Assembly (NCBI RefSeq): GCF_002951615.1 | Contig: NZ_CP019064.1 | Span: 124,001 to 188,000 of the forward strand | Length of the DNA: 64,000 bases | Direction: 5' to 3' | DNA from: Rahnella sikkimica | GTDB taxonomy: Bacteria; Pseudomonadota; Gammaproteobacteria; Enterobacterales; Enterobacteriaceae | In this document: positions 17,363 to 26,341 of the stretch, piece by piece | Numbering within the stretch: the first letter of the stretch is position 1 | Layout of the letters: every line of letters starts with the position of its first letter | Made by a program: the position numbers and the translations under genes | Notes under the pieces: generated by a model | Databases searched by the model: none | Seen by the model: only the letters and a program-made list of their open reading frames with translations | What the model was told of the DNA's origin: nothing

Positions 17363-17503
17363 TGATCCTCCCCCCTCTGGCAAGCTCATCGCCGCGCATC
17401 AGTGGCTGGCGATGCGGCGCGGGTGGCCGATATCTTGGCCGAGTGACTCATGGCTTATATCGCGGATTTTATGAATCAACATAATTGATCTTACCCAGCC
17501 ATA

Positions 17504-17848
17504 GTGGACACGGCGCTATGCCTGTCTGCACTTTCGCTTCCCCAGTACCGGAAAAATTGGTTTAACCAAAACGTCGCCGTTCCACGGGGGCAGGTCATCC
17601 CGTCAACGATGATATGCAATAGCCTTGAGGCTCTGTTATTTATGGTTAAAGAGGGGCGTGGTATTACCTGCCTGGCGGACTACTCAGTTTAAGATGCTTT
17701 TGATGCAACTGAGCTCAGGACCATATTGGATAGTTACGTTATTCACATCACTACATTTCATATTCTCTGGCCAAGTATGCGACAGATGACGCCAAAGGTG
17801 GGTGCATTTGTCGATCATATGACGGCATGTTTGACCTTTTTATGGTGA
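17504..17848 (+). pseudogene. C-terminal remnant of a LysR-type regulator
   Basis: The frame reads NSLEALLFMVKEGRGITCLA then DYSV and a TAA at 17690, and continues in frame with DAFDATELRTILDSYV to a stop at 17848. This matches the effector-binding end of LysR proteins of the kind with a full-length DNA-binding half (PxxVxxNSxEALLxxxxxGxGIxxLP). The N-terminal helix-turn-helix is missing and one stop lies within, so it is not functional. It points toward the adjacent hydrolase gene, which it may once have controlled. Confidence 0.6.
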
Positions 17849-17985
17849 AAAAATGAAGCACGTTATGACAGCACACCGAATGGCTTCTGATACAGGGCTG
17901 CTGTTGCAGCCCTGACAAAAATAAACTTAACTTAACACTAAAATATCATGAAAATCATCGACTTCAGTGCTCAGCGAACGAAGTA

Positions 17986-18792
17986 TCAGTTTCCGAGTGC
18001 AGGCAATGCGGTGTACTCAACGGATACCCATGCATAACCTGTAGTGTCATCTTTACGTACACGACCAATGCCCGGGAACGGCAGATGAGCCGCACCAATG
18101 ACATAACCTTCTTTTGCTGAAGCAGCCAGTACGCGTTCGCGTGAAGCAATGGCCATTTCCGGATACACATCCAGTTCAATCGTTGCACCTGGGTGCGGCA
18201 GCTGAATAGAGGGAAGGTGAGAAATATCACCCCAGAACAGCATTTTTTCACCGGCAGAAGTCACCATAAAGGCTGTGTGACCTGGCGTATGACCCGGTGC
18301 CTCAACGATGCTGACCAGCCCCGGAATGAGGTCGTCCCCTGGTACGAAAGTGTTGAAGCGATCGCTTGCAATATAGGGTGCGGCAGCATCCTGAGCAATG
18401 CTAAAGAACGGACGCTGATCTTCTGCGAGAGTGGCTGCGAGGTCGTTATCCAGCCAGAAGTCAGCATCATCTTTATGGGCCCAGACGGTCGCGTTACGGA
18501 ACAAAGCTTCGCCTTTATCATTGGTGATGCCACCAATATGATCAGGGTGCATGTGTGTCAGAAGAATAGTGTCTACGTCTTCAGGCTTGTAGCCGGCAGC
18601 AGCGATGTTGTCTAGCAAGCGTCCCATACTTGGACCCGCAAAGTGAGCCGAACCTGCGTCGATAAGGATGAGGCGATCACCGTTATGGATGAAGAAGGCG
18701 TTCACTGAGGTATCCAGCGCACCGCTGGTTGGCAGCAGTTGTCTGGCCAGATCGGATTTACGCTCTTCGTCAGTGATCCCTGAGAGTGACAT
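17986..18792 (-). CDS. Metallo-beta-lactamase-fold hydrolase, 5'-truncated
   Basis: 268 aa from the first ATG. The zinc motif HMHPDH near residue 81 and the second-shell PGHTPGHTAF near residue 168 and WGDISH near 190 are intact, as in the AHL-lactonase/arylsulfatase-like branch. Upstream the frame stays open to 18858 and reads DPLYDGYVTLDP, which matches the domain start of periplasmic family members, but there is no signal peptide or good start. The gene has therefore lost its 5' end, probably including an export signal. It might still be translated from ATG 18792. The substrate cannot be told. Confidence 0.75.
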   Translation of the reverse strand: MSLSGITDEERKSDLARQLLPTSGALDTSVNAFFIHNGDRLILIDAGSAHFAGPSMGRLLDNIAAAGYKPEDVDTILLTHMHPDHIGGITNDKGEALFRNATVWAHKDDADFWLDNDLAATLAEDQRPFFSIAQDAAAPYIASDRFNTFVPGDDLIPGLVSIVEAPGHTPGHTAFMVTSAGEKMLFWGDISHLPSIQLPHPGATIELDVYPEMAIASRERVLAASAKEGYVIGAAHLPFPGIGRVRKDDTTGYAWVSVEYTALPALGN

Positions 18793-18899
18793 CGGGTCTA
18801 AAGTAACGTATCCGTCATACAGGGGGTCAGTTTGGATATCGAAAATTATTGTACGTTAAGGTTATTTTTTGTACCTCTGAGCTATGGTAAAACTTGACC

Positions 18900-19512
18900 A
18901 CTTTGACAGGCAGCTTTGAGCGAACAGCAGAAGTTCGCTGCTGTTCACTCGGGAGAGTGACCTTCCCCCTGATAGACCGCCACTACCTTTCACCCTCTCT
19001 TACGGTGGTTCACGCCAGCGACGCCCTGCCACAGCAGTTGAACGCACTGCAGGAAGCCGGAGGAGGGCTGGCATTAACACCGGTCAGTGAGCAGCGCGTT
19101 GGTTACGGACTTACGCTGCTTAATCATTTCAGGGGCATTGAAAGACAGGGATTGGGTATCGACGGAAATGCTCTGGCCGGGGGAGGAAACATGTTTGAAA
19201 CGCTTCGTATCTCTGCGCTTACCCAGAGCGGAGAAGCTAAGGATGAAACGCTGCCTGATCCTCGGGAACTGCTGAGGTTAGCAACGCGGCGCTCAGCTGA
19301 ATCTCTGGGGCTGAGTGATATTACCGGCACTCTGGAAGAGAGAAAACGGGCAGATAATTAACCCTGACAGTCTCAATGTGGCAGGTTTTGGCGGCGGCGA
19401 TCCTTCATCACTTATTGTTTACTCCGCTCAACCAGATAATGTTGAGACAGTGATCATCGATGGTCGAATTGTAAAAAAAGAGGGAAAAATGCAGGGTGTT
19501 AATCTGGAATAG
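18900..19512 (+). pseudogene. Remnant of an Atz/Trz-type amidohydrolase
   Basis: Two frames together give the C-terminal third of a chlorohydrolase/SsnA-like amidohydrolase: LALTPVSEQRVGYGLTLLNH, then GIDGNALAGGGNMFETLR (the metal-ligand Asp region is altered), LLRLATRRSAESLGLSD, then after a frameshift near 19345 NPDSLNVAGFGGGDPSSLIV and VETVIIDGRIVKKEGK. The 5' two-thirds are missing. A metabolic gene in decay, on the opposite strand to the hydrolase beside it. Confidence 0.65.
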
Positions 19513-19882
19513 CTGCTTAAGGCCGTAAATATTTCCGCAAAATCGTTATTAAAGCGCGATGAACCCTAAATAACTGTTCGCAACAGGAGATCACTTTGAG
19601 GGCGCTCAGCCGGATTGTGCGATCTGATTAATCACCAAACTCAGCATTATTCGCCCTGGTGCAACGCTGGCTGACGCCTTCAGCCAAAAAGATAACCTGG
19701 TGGATGCTCAGGAAGCCGCAAACTGCCCCCGCCGTGCAAGGCCGCTAAGCCGTCAGGAGCGGGAAGAGTATGACTTCTGAACCGACGTCAATGGTGGGTA
19801 GGATCAGTATTCCTGATGGCAGGTTTACAGAGAGACAAGATTTATCTTGCCTCTCTGCGGATTGTGCACTAATCCCTGAGCA
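19513..19882. other. Gene-free stretch ending in a terminator-like hairpin
   Basis: No intact gene or recognised remnant. Near the right end it carries the hairpin annotated at 19829-19856, which closes the large minus-strand operon. Confidence 0.4.
19829..19856 (-). terminator. Hairpin ending the biosynthetic operon
   Basis: AGAGAGACAAGA and TCTTGCCTCTCT pair with a single A-C mismatch around a TTTA loop, 27 bp beyond the stop of the MFS gene. There is no long T tract, so it may act as a terminator with help or as an mRNA 3'-end stabiliser. Confidence 0.55.
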
Positions 19883-21139
19883 CTACTCTGACACCGTGGA
19901 AGGCACAATCTTTGTTTTGACGCACAAACGGGAATACAGCCAGCCAATAAGCATAACGAGAGCGCCAGTCACACCGACGGCGAGAATGACTATCGCACCA
20001 GCGATACTACCTTTCTGGCTTATCAGATCAAAGATCACCGGGGAGAGGAAAAACAGCGTTGCCCCGCCAAGCATAGAAATAAATCCAAGAACGGCAGATG
20101 CTCTGGCGGGATCGGCCGTTCTCAGTATTTCACTTCTTATTATCGGTATATAAGCGCCTTTACCAACCATAAACCCGCTATAAGTGAGTAAAAATAGTGC
20201 GTAAGACCAGCTGTTTTCGACCAGAATCACCAGAAAAATACCGTGAATTAATACCGCTATCAGGATAAATGTTATTAATACGCCGAACGATAACGAGAGC
20301 CTTGATATAACGGTAGATGCAACGCCGCTGCCTAATAGCAGGAAACTAAACAGCATGGCTATCGAGTCTGAAGAGAATCCTTTTTCGCCAAGCAGCACTT
20401 GGGTAAAAGGGATGGAGAAAAATTCAATAAAGTAGAGGCAGGAATAAGCAATCGCTAGCGAGCTAATCCATAATTTTCCAGAAAAGTCTTGCCGTTGTGA
20501 GCCTCTTTCACGCTTGCTTTTGCCGCTGACCTGACGGTTTTCAGCATCATGGTGTGGGCAAAACAGATGAACCGTGGCGATAGCTGCTGCGATTGCGCCA
20601 ATGCTTAATATAAACAACCCACGCAATCCATAAAAATGTAAAAGAATGGCACCGCAGTTCACACCGACGAACAGAGAGAAATTGCGACTTGCCGTACCAA
20701 CAGATTCTGCCACACGATACTTGCTGGCAATTATCAGGTTAAGCAAAGACTGGCGGCAGCCTGCAGAATCTGAAACGGCAGTCAGACTGTGCCCCATCGC
20801 CACGATAATCTGAGCTGCAACACACTGTGAAAAACTGGTGCTGAACACCAGCAGCGTAAGAGAGGCAATAATCAGTGCGTTGCCGATATAAAGTCCGCGC
20901 CGGTGTCCATATCTGTCAGCTGCATAGCCTGAGGGAACGTCGGAGAACAGTTTGGTTCCCCAGTATGCTGCCTCCAGCCAGCCGATCTGGGCAACGGACA
21001 GCCCGATGCTGAGGTAAAAAGAGACCATTATGGCATAGTGAAAGGTCAGGTTTCTGAATACGCGAAAAATAGAAAAACCAAAGATTATTTTATGGTAGTT
21101 CTCTTTCAGATTCCCTTGCATAAAAAATGTTCTGTTCAT
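19883..21139 (-). CDS. MFS transporter, likely exporter of the cluster product
   Basis: 418 aa with about 12 hydrophobic segments. The loop between helices 2 and 3 reads DVPSGYAADRYGHRRGL, the signature of the major facilitator superfamily (DxPxGxxADRxGRR). It is the last gene of the operon, starting 3 bp after the ATP-grasp stop, which ties it to the pathway. Export of, and self-protection from, the product is the likely role by analogy with other biosynthetic clusters. The N-terminus MNRTFFMQGNLKENYHKIIF is a short cytoplasmic lead. Drug versus metabolite specificity cannot be read from sequence. Confidence 0.85.
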   Translation of the reverse strand: MNRTFFMQGNLKENYHKIIFGFSIFRVFRNLTFHYAIMVSFYLSIGLSVAQIGWLEAAYWGTKLFSDVPSGYAADRYGHRRGLYIGNALIIASLTLLVFSTSFSQCVAAQIIVAMGHSLTAVSDSAGCRQSLLNLIIASKYRVAESVGTASRNFSLFVGVNCGAILLHFYGLRGLFILSIGAIAAAIATVHLFCPHHDAENRQVSGKSKRERGSQRQDFSGKLWISSLAIAYSCLYFIEFFSIPFTQVLLGEKGFSSDSIAMLFSFLLLGSGVASTVISRLSLSFGVLITFILIAVLIHGIFLVILVENSWSYALFLLTYSGFMVGKGAYIPIIRSEILRTADPARASAVLGFISMLGGATLFFLSPVIFDLISQKGSIAGAIVILAVGVTGALVMLIGWLYSRLCVKTKIVPSTVSE

Positions 21140-21142
21140 AGG

Positions 21143-22432
21143 TTACACCAGCGGGGTGTCGATAATAAGTTTGATGCCATAATGTTGTGCGATGGCATTC
21201 AGTCCGTGACGGTTTTGCTCAAGCGCTAGGCTGCGTTGTTCTGCGGCATTAATAAACCAGCCCTGGGAGTCATAATTGCTTCTGAAGGCGTTAAACGAGG
21301 CGTTCTCATCAATTTTTATATAGAGATCGACATGATCATCTATAGTCAGTGCAGCATTTTTCTGTACCGCTGGTTTTCCTGCTTCCAGCGGCGCGATATG
21401 ATGTCCGACAGTGGTTTTTACTGGCTGTTGCGGGATATCGCCAAAGTCATTGCCAAGGTAAGCATCAATAATGGCCTGATCGAGATTAAACGCATAAGAA
21501 GAGATAATCATCTTACGGCCATTACCACCAATTATTCTTGGGTTGATCTCTATCAGTACTATCTCATTACCCGTATCAATCACTTCGACATGGAATATCC
21601 CACGCCCAAGATTGATGGCGGCGACGCAGTTGATGGCGTAGGAAGATATTTCTCTGAATTTATCTGCACTGGTATTGGCGGGTATAATTGCGCCCAGCTC
21701 AACGAAGGATGAGGTATTCCAGACAATTTTTTCAGTAACGGTGATACATCTTAATTCACGACCATTGGCAATCAGCTCCACGGAGTACATTTTGCCGGAT
21801 AAATACCTTTCGGCTAGAAATCCATGTGATAACACCTCGGCATCAATGCCGGTATCATTTGCCGAGGGCTGGGCATGTTGCACCAGAAACAGCTGTAAAT
21901 CTTTTTCATTTTCTATGATATCGATAAATTTGCTGACTGCCCCACGGCGAGGTTTGACAATCAGCGGCAGGCCGATTTCCTCAACGGCACGGTAAATTTC
22001 TCCTCTCTCGCGTAGTTCATACCAGGGCAAAGTCGGAATACCCTGCTCATGTAGAAAGGCGCGGCAGCGCAGCTTATCCCGGCAGATTGCGACAGCCTCA
22101 GCGTGAGTGAAGGGGAGATGCAAATCATCTGCAGCCTGCGCACAGGCATTAATGGCTATTTCAAAAAAACAGATAACGGCATCGATCTGATGCTGCTGAG
22201 TGATGGTGGCTAATGCGGATCTGACATCTTCGCGTTCGGCGCTATTGTCCACCCAGATTAAATTCTGTAACCGCGACTGCAGCGCGCGGAATTCCGGCCC
22301 GTCATAAGAGTCAGAATAACGTCGTGAACCGACATAGCTGACCCGGTAGCCGGCATCCAACGCGTAATGGAGCGTTTTAAGATTGGTATAACGCGTTTCC
22401 ACAAAAACCAGGTGTGAACTTTTTGCTTCCAT
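21143..22432 (-). CDS. ATP-grasp ligase (carboxylate-amine ligase type)
   Basis: 429 aa. ATP-grasp features: LPLIVKPRRGAVSKFI near residue 153 (ATP-binding lysine and glycine-rich loop), FLAERYLSGKMYSVELIANG near 205, and the metal-binding HVEVIDTGNEIVLIEINPRI near 278. This resembles the BL00235/L-amino-acid ligase branch that joins a carboxylate to an amine through an acyl-phosphate. In Pantoea an ATP-grasp enzyme of this kind makes the dapdiamide amide bond; sequence identity with that enzyme was not tested. It lies 80 bp after the carrier-protein gene and 3 bp before the exporter gene. Likely role: forming an amide in the final product. Confidence 0.85.
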   Translation of the reverse strand: MEAKSSHLVFVETRYTNLKTLHYALDAGYRVSYVGSRRYSDSYDGPEFRALQSRLQNLIWVDNSAEREDVRSALATITQQHQIDAVICFFEIAINACAQAADDLHLPFTHAEAVAICRDKLRCRAFLHEQGIPTLPWYELRERGEIYRAVEEIGLPLIVKPRRGAVSKFIDIIENEKDLQLFLVQHAQPSANDTGIDAEVLSHGFLAERYLSGKMYSVELIANGRELRCITVTEKIVWNTSSFVELGAIIPANTSADKFREISSYAINCVAAINLGRGIFHVEVIDTGNEIVLIEINPRIIGGNGRKMIISSYAFNLDQAIIDAYLGNDFGDIPQQPVKTTVGHHIAPLEAGKPAVQKNAALTIDDHVDLYIKIDENASFNAFRSNYDSQGWFINAAEQRSLALEQNRHGLNAIAQHYGIKLIIDTPLV

Positions 22433-22512
22433 ATCTCTTCTTCCTGTACGTCACCGAGGAAATTAACCGTGAAATAGTATTGAGACCATCTGCGGCGATA
22501 AAAACGCGATCT

Positions 22513-23187
22513 TCACCTTGATTCGATAGCCTGACAGAGAGCGTCAAATGAAGTGAGTTCAGAAATAGCGCTACCGGAGAGCGTAATGCCAAATTTTTCT
22601 TCAACTTCCAGCGCAATTGCGATTTGAATCATTGAGTCCCAGCCAGAAATATTATTCATTCGCAGCTGCTGATCGGATTTACCGACCGAGTCCGGCAAAA
22701 TCTGATTAAGCAGGGCACGTAGTGCGCTGCGCGAGTGCGTTACTGCAGCGTTGACCCCCGCCGGCGTGGGGGCTGTTTTTTCTGGCGGGATATCGTGCAG
22801 CGCAGCGGCGCTTTTTTCTTCATCCCGTAACTCGAAAAGTCCATTACTGGTCAGAATGTAATGCCCTGCCAGACGCTGCTGCTGAAGCCCCGTGGTGAGC
22901 ACGCTTTCTGCCACCTCTTCCGGTTCAAGCGGCGTTGTGCCAGGGAGATCCAGAGCAGATGAAAACGCGCTGCGCGTTAAATCACACAAAATAGTGGTGG
23001 TTTCGATGCCATTTTCCCGGTACCGCAGAGCGGTCTGCTGCAGATACCAGTCTGCGAGGCTTTTCGCTCCTGCGTAGTCGGTTAGTGGTTCACTGGCCCG
23101 TTGTTGAGCAACAGAACCAATATTAATGATGCGCCCGCGCTGGGCGGCAAGCATGCTAGGCAGAGAGGCTTCCGTCAGCGATTTCAA
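22513..23187 (-). CDS. C-terminal SDR part plus acyl carrier protein (3' half of a broken gene)
   Basis: 224 aa from ATG 23187. Residues 1-110 are the second half of a short-chain dehydrogenase: GRIINIGSVAQQ, then the YxxxK pair in DYAGAKSLADWYLQQ. Residues ~150-224 are an acyl carrier protein with GWDSM, whose serine takes the phosphopantetheine arm. The same frame continues upstream without a start to about 23290 (AEAVKQYQPALIIHSASADI), joining the 3' end of the MaoC-SDR frame. It is therefore the 3' half of one MaoC-SDR-ACP protein. It could still be translated separately and supply a working carrier domain, but the reductase lacks its cofactor half. Confidence 0.75.
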   Translation of the reverse strand: MKSLTEASLPSMLAAQRGRIINIGSVAQQRASEPLTDYAGAKSLADWYLQQTALRYRENGIETTTILCDLTRSAFSSALDLPGTTPLEPEEVAESVLTTGLQQQRLAGHYILTSNGLFELRDEEKSAAALHDIPPEKTAPTPAGVNAAVTHSRSALRALLNQILPDSVGKSDQQLRMNNISGWDSMIQIAIALEVEEKFGITLSGSAISELTSFDALCQAIESR

Positions 23188-23255
23188 CGATTGGTAATTG
23201 GTGGCAATCAGCTCCTGCAGTGGTGCGATGATGTCGGCGCTGGCGCTGTGAATAA

Positions 23256-23822
23256 TCAGCGCTGGCTGGTACTGTTTAACCGCCTCCGCCAGCCTGCTTT
23301 TTCAAATTGCGTTGCACAAGCGGAGCCTATTGCACCGTCAGATCCGGTAATCAGCACAAGATTATTTGGCTGCTTAAGCGTAAATTCAGCGGTGAGATCG
23401 GCGGGAATTTCCCATTCATCAAATCTGGCCTGTACCACCATTTCACCTGAAATCAGCGCAACGGTTTTTTCGTATGCCTTGAGCTCAAGTTTCAAAATCC
23501 TTTTTTCCGCAGATATATGGGTTATTTTAGCGGAGTAGGTAATATCCCGGTCATAGTGTACCGGGCTGTGTGCGTTATACGATGATGAGATAATTAAGGA
23601 TGGCACCCCCGGAAAGGCCATTCCCGCAATAGCTGAAAACGGCGAGGTCGCCAGCCCCAGCGGAAGTATCAGCTGAGCACTTCCCGAGGCAAGAGCAAAG
23701 TCGCGGTTCCAGTGCAGAGGATTTGAATCTGCACTGAAGTCGCGGAATTTCTCGTAATCTGTCAGAGAGAATGTTTTGTCAAACGATACATACTGCCCAA
23801 CAGAAAACTGGCTGAATTTCAT
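23256..23822 (-). CDS. MaoC-like hot-dog domain plus N-terminal SDR stub (5' half of a broken gene)
   Basis: 188 aa. Residues ~1-125 are a MaoC-type dehydratase/hydratase hot-dog fold with the active-site pattern DSNPLHWNRDFA near residue 30. A linker leads into an NAD(P)-binding start, LVLITGSDGAIGSACATQFE (about 151-170). After KAGW the frame turns and stops at SQR. About 38 residues expected between the glycine-rich loop and the IIHSAS strand of the dehydrogenase are missing, and the reading frame changes at the junction near 23290. The start overlaps the preceding gene by 4 bp (ATGA). Function of the intact form: hydration or dehydration and keto-reduction of a carrier-bound acyl group. 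Confidence 0.78.
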   Translation of the reverse strand: MKFSQFSVGQYVSFDKTFSLTDYEKFRDFSADSNPLHWNRDFALASGSAQLILPLGLATSPFSAIAGMAFPGVPSLIISSSYNAHSPVHYDRDITYSAKITHISAEKRILKLELKAYEKTVALISGEMVVQARFDEWEIPADLTAEFTLKQPNNLVLITGSDGAIGSACATQFEKAGWRRRLNSTSQR

Positions 23823-26341
23823 AAAGGGAGTTCCTCAAGCCCTGAAAGGGTCACTGCCGGGATGGCAACACTGATGCTGTCGGCGCTGGCAGTCCAGCTA
23901 CCATCCTGCTCGGTAAACTTTAAGCCGCTGAGAATATCGGCGACGATATGGTTTTTACTGGTTTTAATAAATTCCACGCGGAGAGCACGCGCGAAACGCT
24001 CGAAAGTCTGTTTTGTCAGCACGTGAAAAATAGCCTGCTCAATACCTTTACCAAATGCGCGACAGGAAATAACGATTGAATCGACAACCTCATCTTTCAT
24101 CACCAGTACGCCCATTATCTCCTGCGGATTATATTTATCTGTCACCTCTAATACCTTTACCGTATAACCACGATCTTGCAGAGATTTTAAATCCAGCGCG
24201 CTGTATCGCTTAATCGTGGTATTAAACTGATTGGTTTTTGTCATCAGCTGTTCAGCACGCGAACTGTTTCCGGACGATAGTGCCGAAAATGTCAGCGTGA
24301 CATTGAGCTCCTTAATAAAGGAGAATGCGTCAGAGGCGCTGCTGCGCGCTGTGGCTACGGTTTTGAGCTGCTTAAATGACTGCACGCGATGACGGTCATT
24401 TTCGGTGATCAGCGCCCGGTTAAGCCCCGGTGTTTTAATCAACACTTCACAATAGAGGGCTGGTTCATTGCCCAGCTCAGGCACAATGACCTGCGGGAGC
24501 GTGCGTCTGACCGCTTCGCGCTCAATCGGATTATCATCCAGGAACATAATATTAGAGAGACCGAGATTTAAACGGCTCGCAATACGCTGGATTGAGTCCG
24601 CCTTTGGTTGCCAGTGGATCTCATCGTCGACGAAGTCATCCCGCTGCAGAACCATTTCCGGGTGGCGATCAATAATTTCCCATGCGACATCTGCATCGTT
24701 TTTACTGGCGACAGCCAGTCCGATCCCACACTGCGACAGGGACTTAAGCAGCAGCTGAAAATCTCTGTGGGCGTTGCCCGGATAGTCTCCTCCCAGCGCC
24801 ACGCCTTCAATGCCATCATCGGTTGCCACACCGCCCCACAGCGTGTTATCGAGATCCACCACAATCAGACGCACGGAAAGACCGCAGCGGTCGAGGATCA
24901 AACCGGCTATCCGGTTGGCCGCAGCCCGGGCAAACTGAGGGGACCAGGGCGTACGCGCCAGATACCAGGTGCGCGGATCGCGAAGCGGGCTGGCTGCCTC
25001 TGCGGCCAGGGTTGCGGTATCTATCAGGATGCCGCCGCGCTGACGTAACTCTGCGCTTAGCTGAGCGGCAAGCTCTTCTACCTCTGCGTCATACCGTGTG
25101 GAAGAAGCACCAACGCCTTCATCCGCCGGCGCAGAAATGCTCCAGACCGGTTTAAACACCACCACCTGATGGTCACTGTTTGCCATCCATGAAGAGACAG
25201 CGCTGTGCCAGCGCTGTAACCGACTGTGGTGGCTCTCCTCATCGAGCGCATAACGCCCGGCCTTACCGCTGATGCTTTCGAGTGTATCGGCAATAATCGT
25301 CAGGTTGGGTTTGAAGTCGCGGAGGGAAGAGTCGTTTAAGGTCAGATCCTGATAGAAGTTGCCATAGTGATTGGCATAAAAAACAAAACGTCTTGACGGA
25401 GCAGCGATCGCCAGCTGCTTTTTTAACGCTTCTACAAGGTAATCGGGATTCTCGGCGCTGAGCAGTGCAACGCGAAACGGCTGCTGCTGCTGCTGTAACT
25501 CAAGGTTGGCAATATCGGCAGCGACCCGGTTGCCTTCTTGCAATAAGAAAAATGGGCTGGCGGCCATCTCCCGGTTACAGATGTTCACGATAGTGCGCAG
25601 CCAGACAAATTTAATCTCTCCCTGTCCCAGCGCAAACGAGGTAACGACCCCCTCTGCTTCTGCTGTCAGCCCCGCCGCGGCAAAGTTCAGTTCAGTGTTG
25701 ATATCGCGGCGGCGCACATAAACGCGCATATCCGGGTCAACCGGCCCGTTGCCGAAGTCCGCAAGGATATTAAAGGTTTTAAATTCACGGTAGGGGACGG
25801 CGTGCTGTTGCTCCATTTTATGCAGAAAGCTGAGGTAATCCCAGGCTGCGCCAATCATCAGCGCACCGGCATTCTGCTCTTCAAGCACCGCAAAAACCGA
25901 GCGCGGACCATAGGCATCGTGGTGATCGGCATTTAAAAACAGGGGGGATTTGGGGCCGATAACCACAAAAGAGAAAATTGGATTGGGTGTGCGCCTCGCT
26001 TCCGGCAGACTCAGCACCCAGTCCGCCAGCACCCCGGTTTCCGACGGAGAATGGTGAATATTGAACTCTTTGCCCGCTGAATAGGAAAACGTAAATGCGG
26101 GAAACAGTAACGTTTTACCCTGTCTTACTAGTTCTCTGATTGCACGCAGAAAACTCCATTTGGCTGTACCGCGTTTCAGCCCGGAGAGCGTTGGTATTGA
26201 GGAGTGCACTTCAATAACATCGCAATCTGCATCCAGCACTTTATGGATGGCAAAGAGGATCTCCCGGGTGGTTAAAATCTCCCTTTCTCCCCTGAAGGGG
26301 ATACCCGCAGAAAATACCTGACCAGTTCCCATGGCGATCAC
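23819..26341 (-). CDS. Fusion of an AAC(3)-like acyltransferase, an FkbH-like HAD domain and a GNAT-like domain
   Basis: 840 aa. Residues ~20-280 resemble AAC(3)-type antibiotic N-acyltransferases (EVHSSIPTLSGLKRG, LLFPAFTFSY, GAAWDYLSFLHKMEQ). A linker leads to a HAD subfamily IIIC domain with VVDLDNTLWGG near residue 492, GLAVASKNDADVA near 540 and NIMFLDDNPIER near 592, as in FkbH. Residues ~660-810 resemble the GNAT-like tail of FkbH proteins (TKTNQFNTTIKRYS, VLVMKDEVVDSIVISCRAFG). FkbH proteins load a glyceryl unit from 1,3-bisphosphoglycerate onto an acyl carrier protein, and a carrier domain is encoded two frames downstream. The AAC(3)-like part may transfer an acyl group to an amine. 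It starts at GTG (26341), overlapping the previous stop; ATG 26332 is an alternative. Confidence 0.85.
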   Translation of the reverse strand: MIAMGTGQVFSAGIPFRGEREILTTREILFAIHKVLDADCDVIEVHSSIPTLSGLKRGTAKWSFLRAIRELVRQGKTLLFPAFTFSYSAGKEFNIHHSPSETGVLADWVLSLPEARRTPNPIFSFVVIGPKSPLFLNADHHDAYGPRSVFAVLEEQNAGALMIGAAWDYLSFLHKMEQQHAVPYREFKTFNILADFGNGPVDPDMRVYVRRRDINTELNFAAAGLTAEAEGVVTSFALGQGEIKFVWLRTIVNICNREMAASPFFLLQEGNRVAADIANLELQQQQQPFRVALLSAENPDYLVEALKKQLAIAAPSRRFVFYANHYGNFYQDLTLNDSSLRDFKPNLTIIADTLESISGKAGRYALDEESHHSRLQRWHSAVSSWMANSDHQVVVFKPVWSISAPADEGVGASSTRYDAEVEELAAQLSAELRQRGGILIDTATLAAEAASPLRDPRTWYLARTPWSPQFARAAANRIAGLILDRCGLSVRLIVVDLDNTLWGGVATDDGIEGVALGGDYPGNAHRDFQLLLKSLSQCGIGLAVASKNDADVAWEIIDRHPEMVLQRDDFVDDEIHWQPKADSIQRIASRLNLGLSNIMFLDDNPIEREAVRRTLPQVIVPELGNEPALYCEVLIKTPGLNRALITENDRHRVQSFKQLKTVATARSSASDAFSFIKELNVTLTFSALSSGNSSRAEQLMTKTNQFNTTIKRYSALDLKSLQDRGYTVKVLEVTDKYNPQEIMGVLVMKDEVVDSIVISCRAFGKGIEQAIFHVLTKQTFERFARALRVEFIKTSKNHIVADILSGLKFTEQDGSWTASADSISVAIPAVTLSGLEELPL

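Noticed and set aside
25470..25500. CTG-type triplet run considered as an unstable repeat
   Set aside because: Only about five units, in frame as a short Gln run in the linker of the AAC(3)/FkbH-like fusion; no sign of instability.
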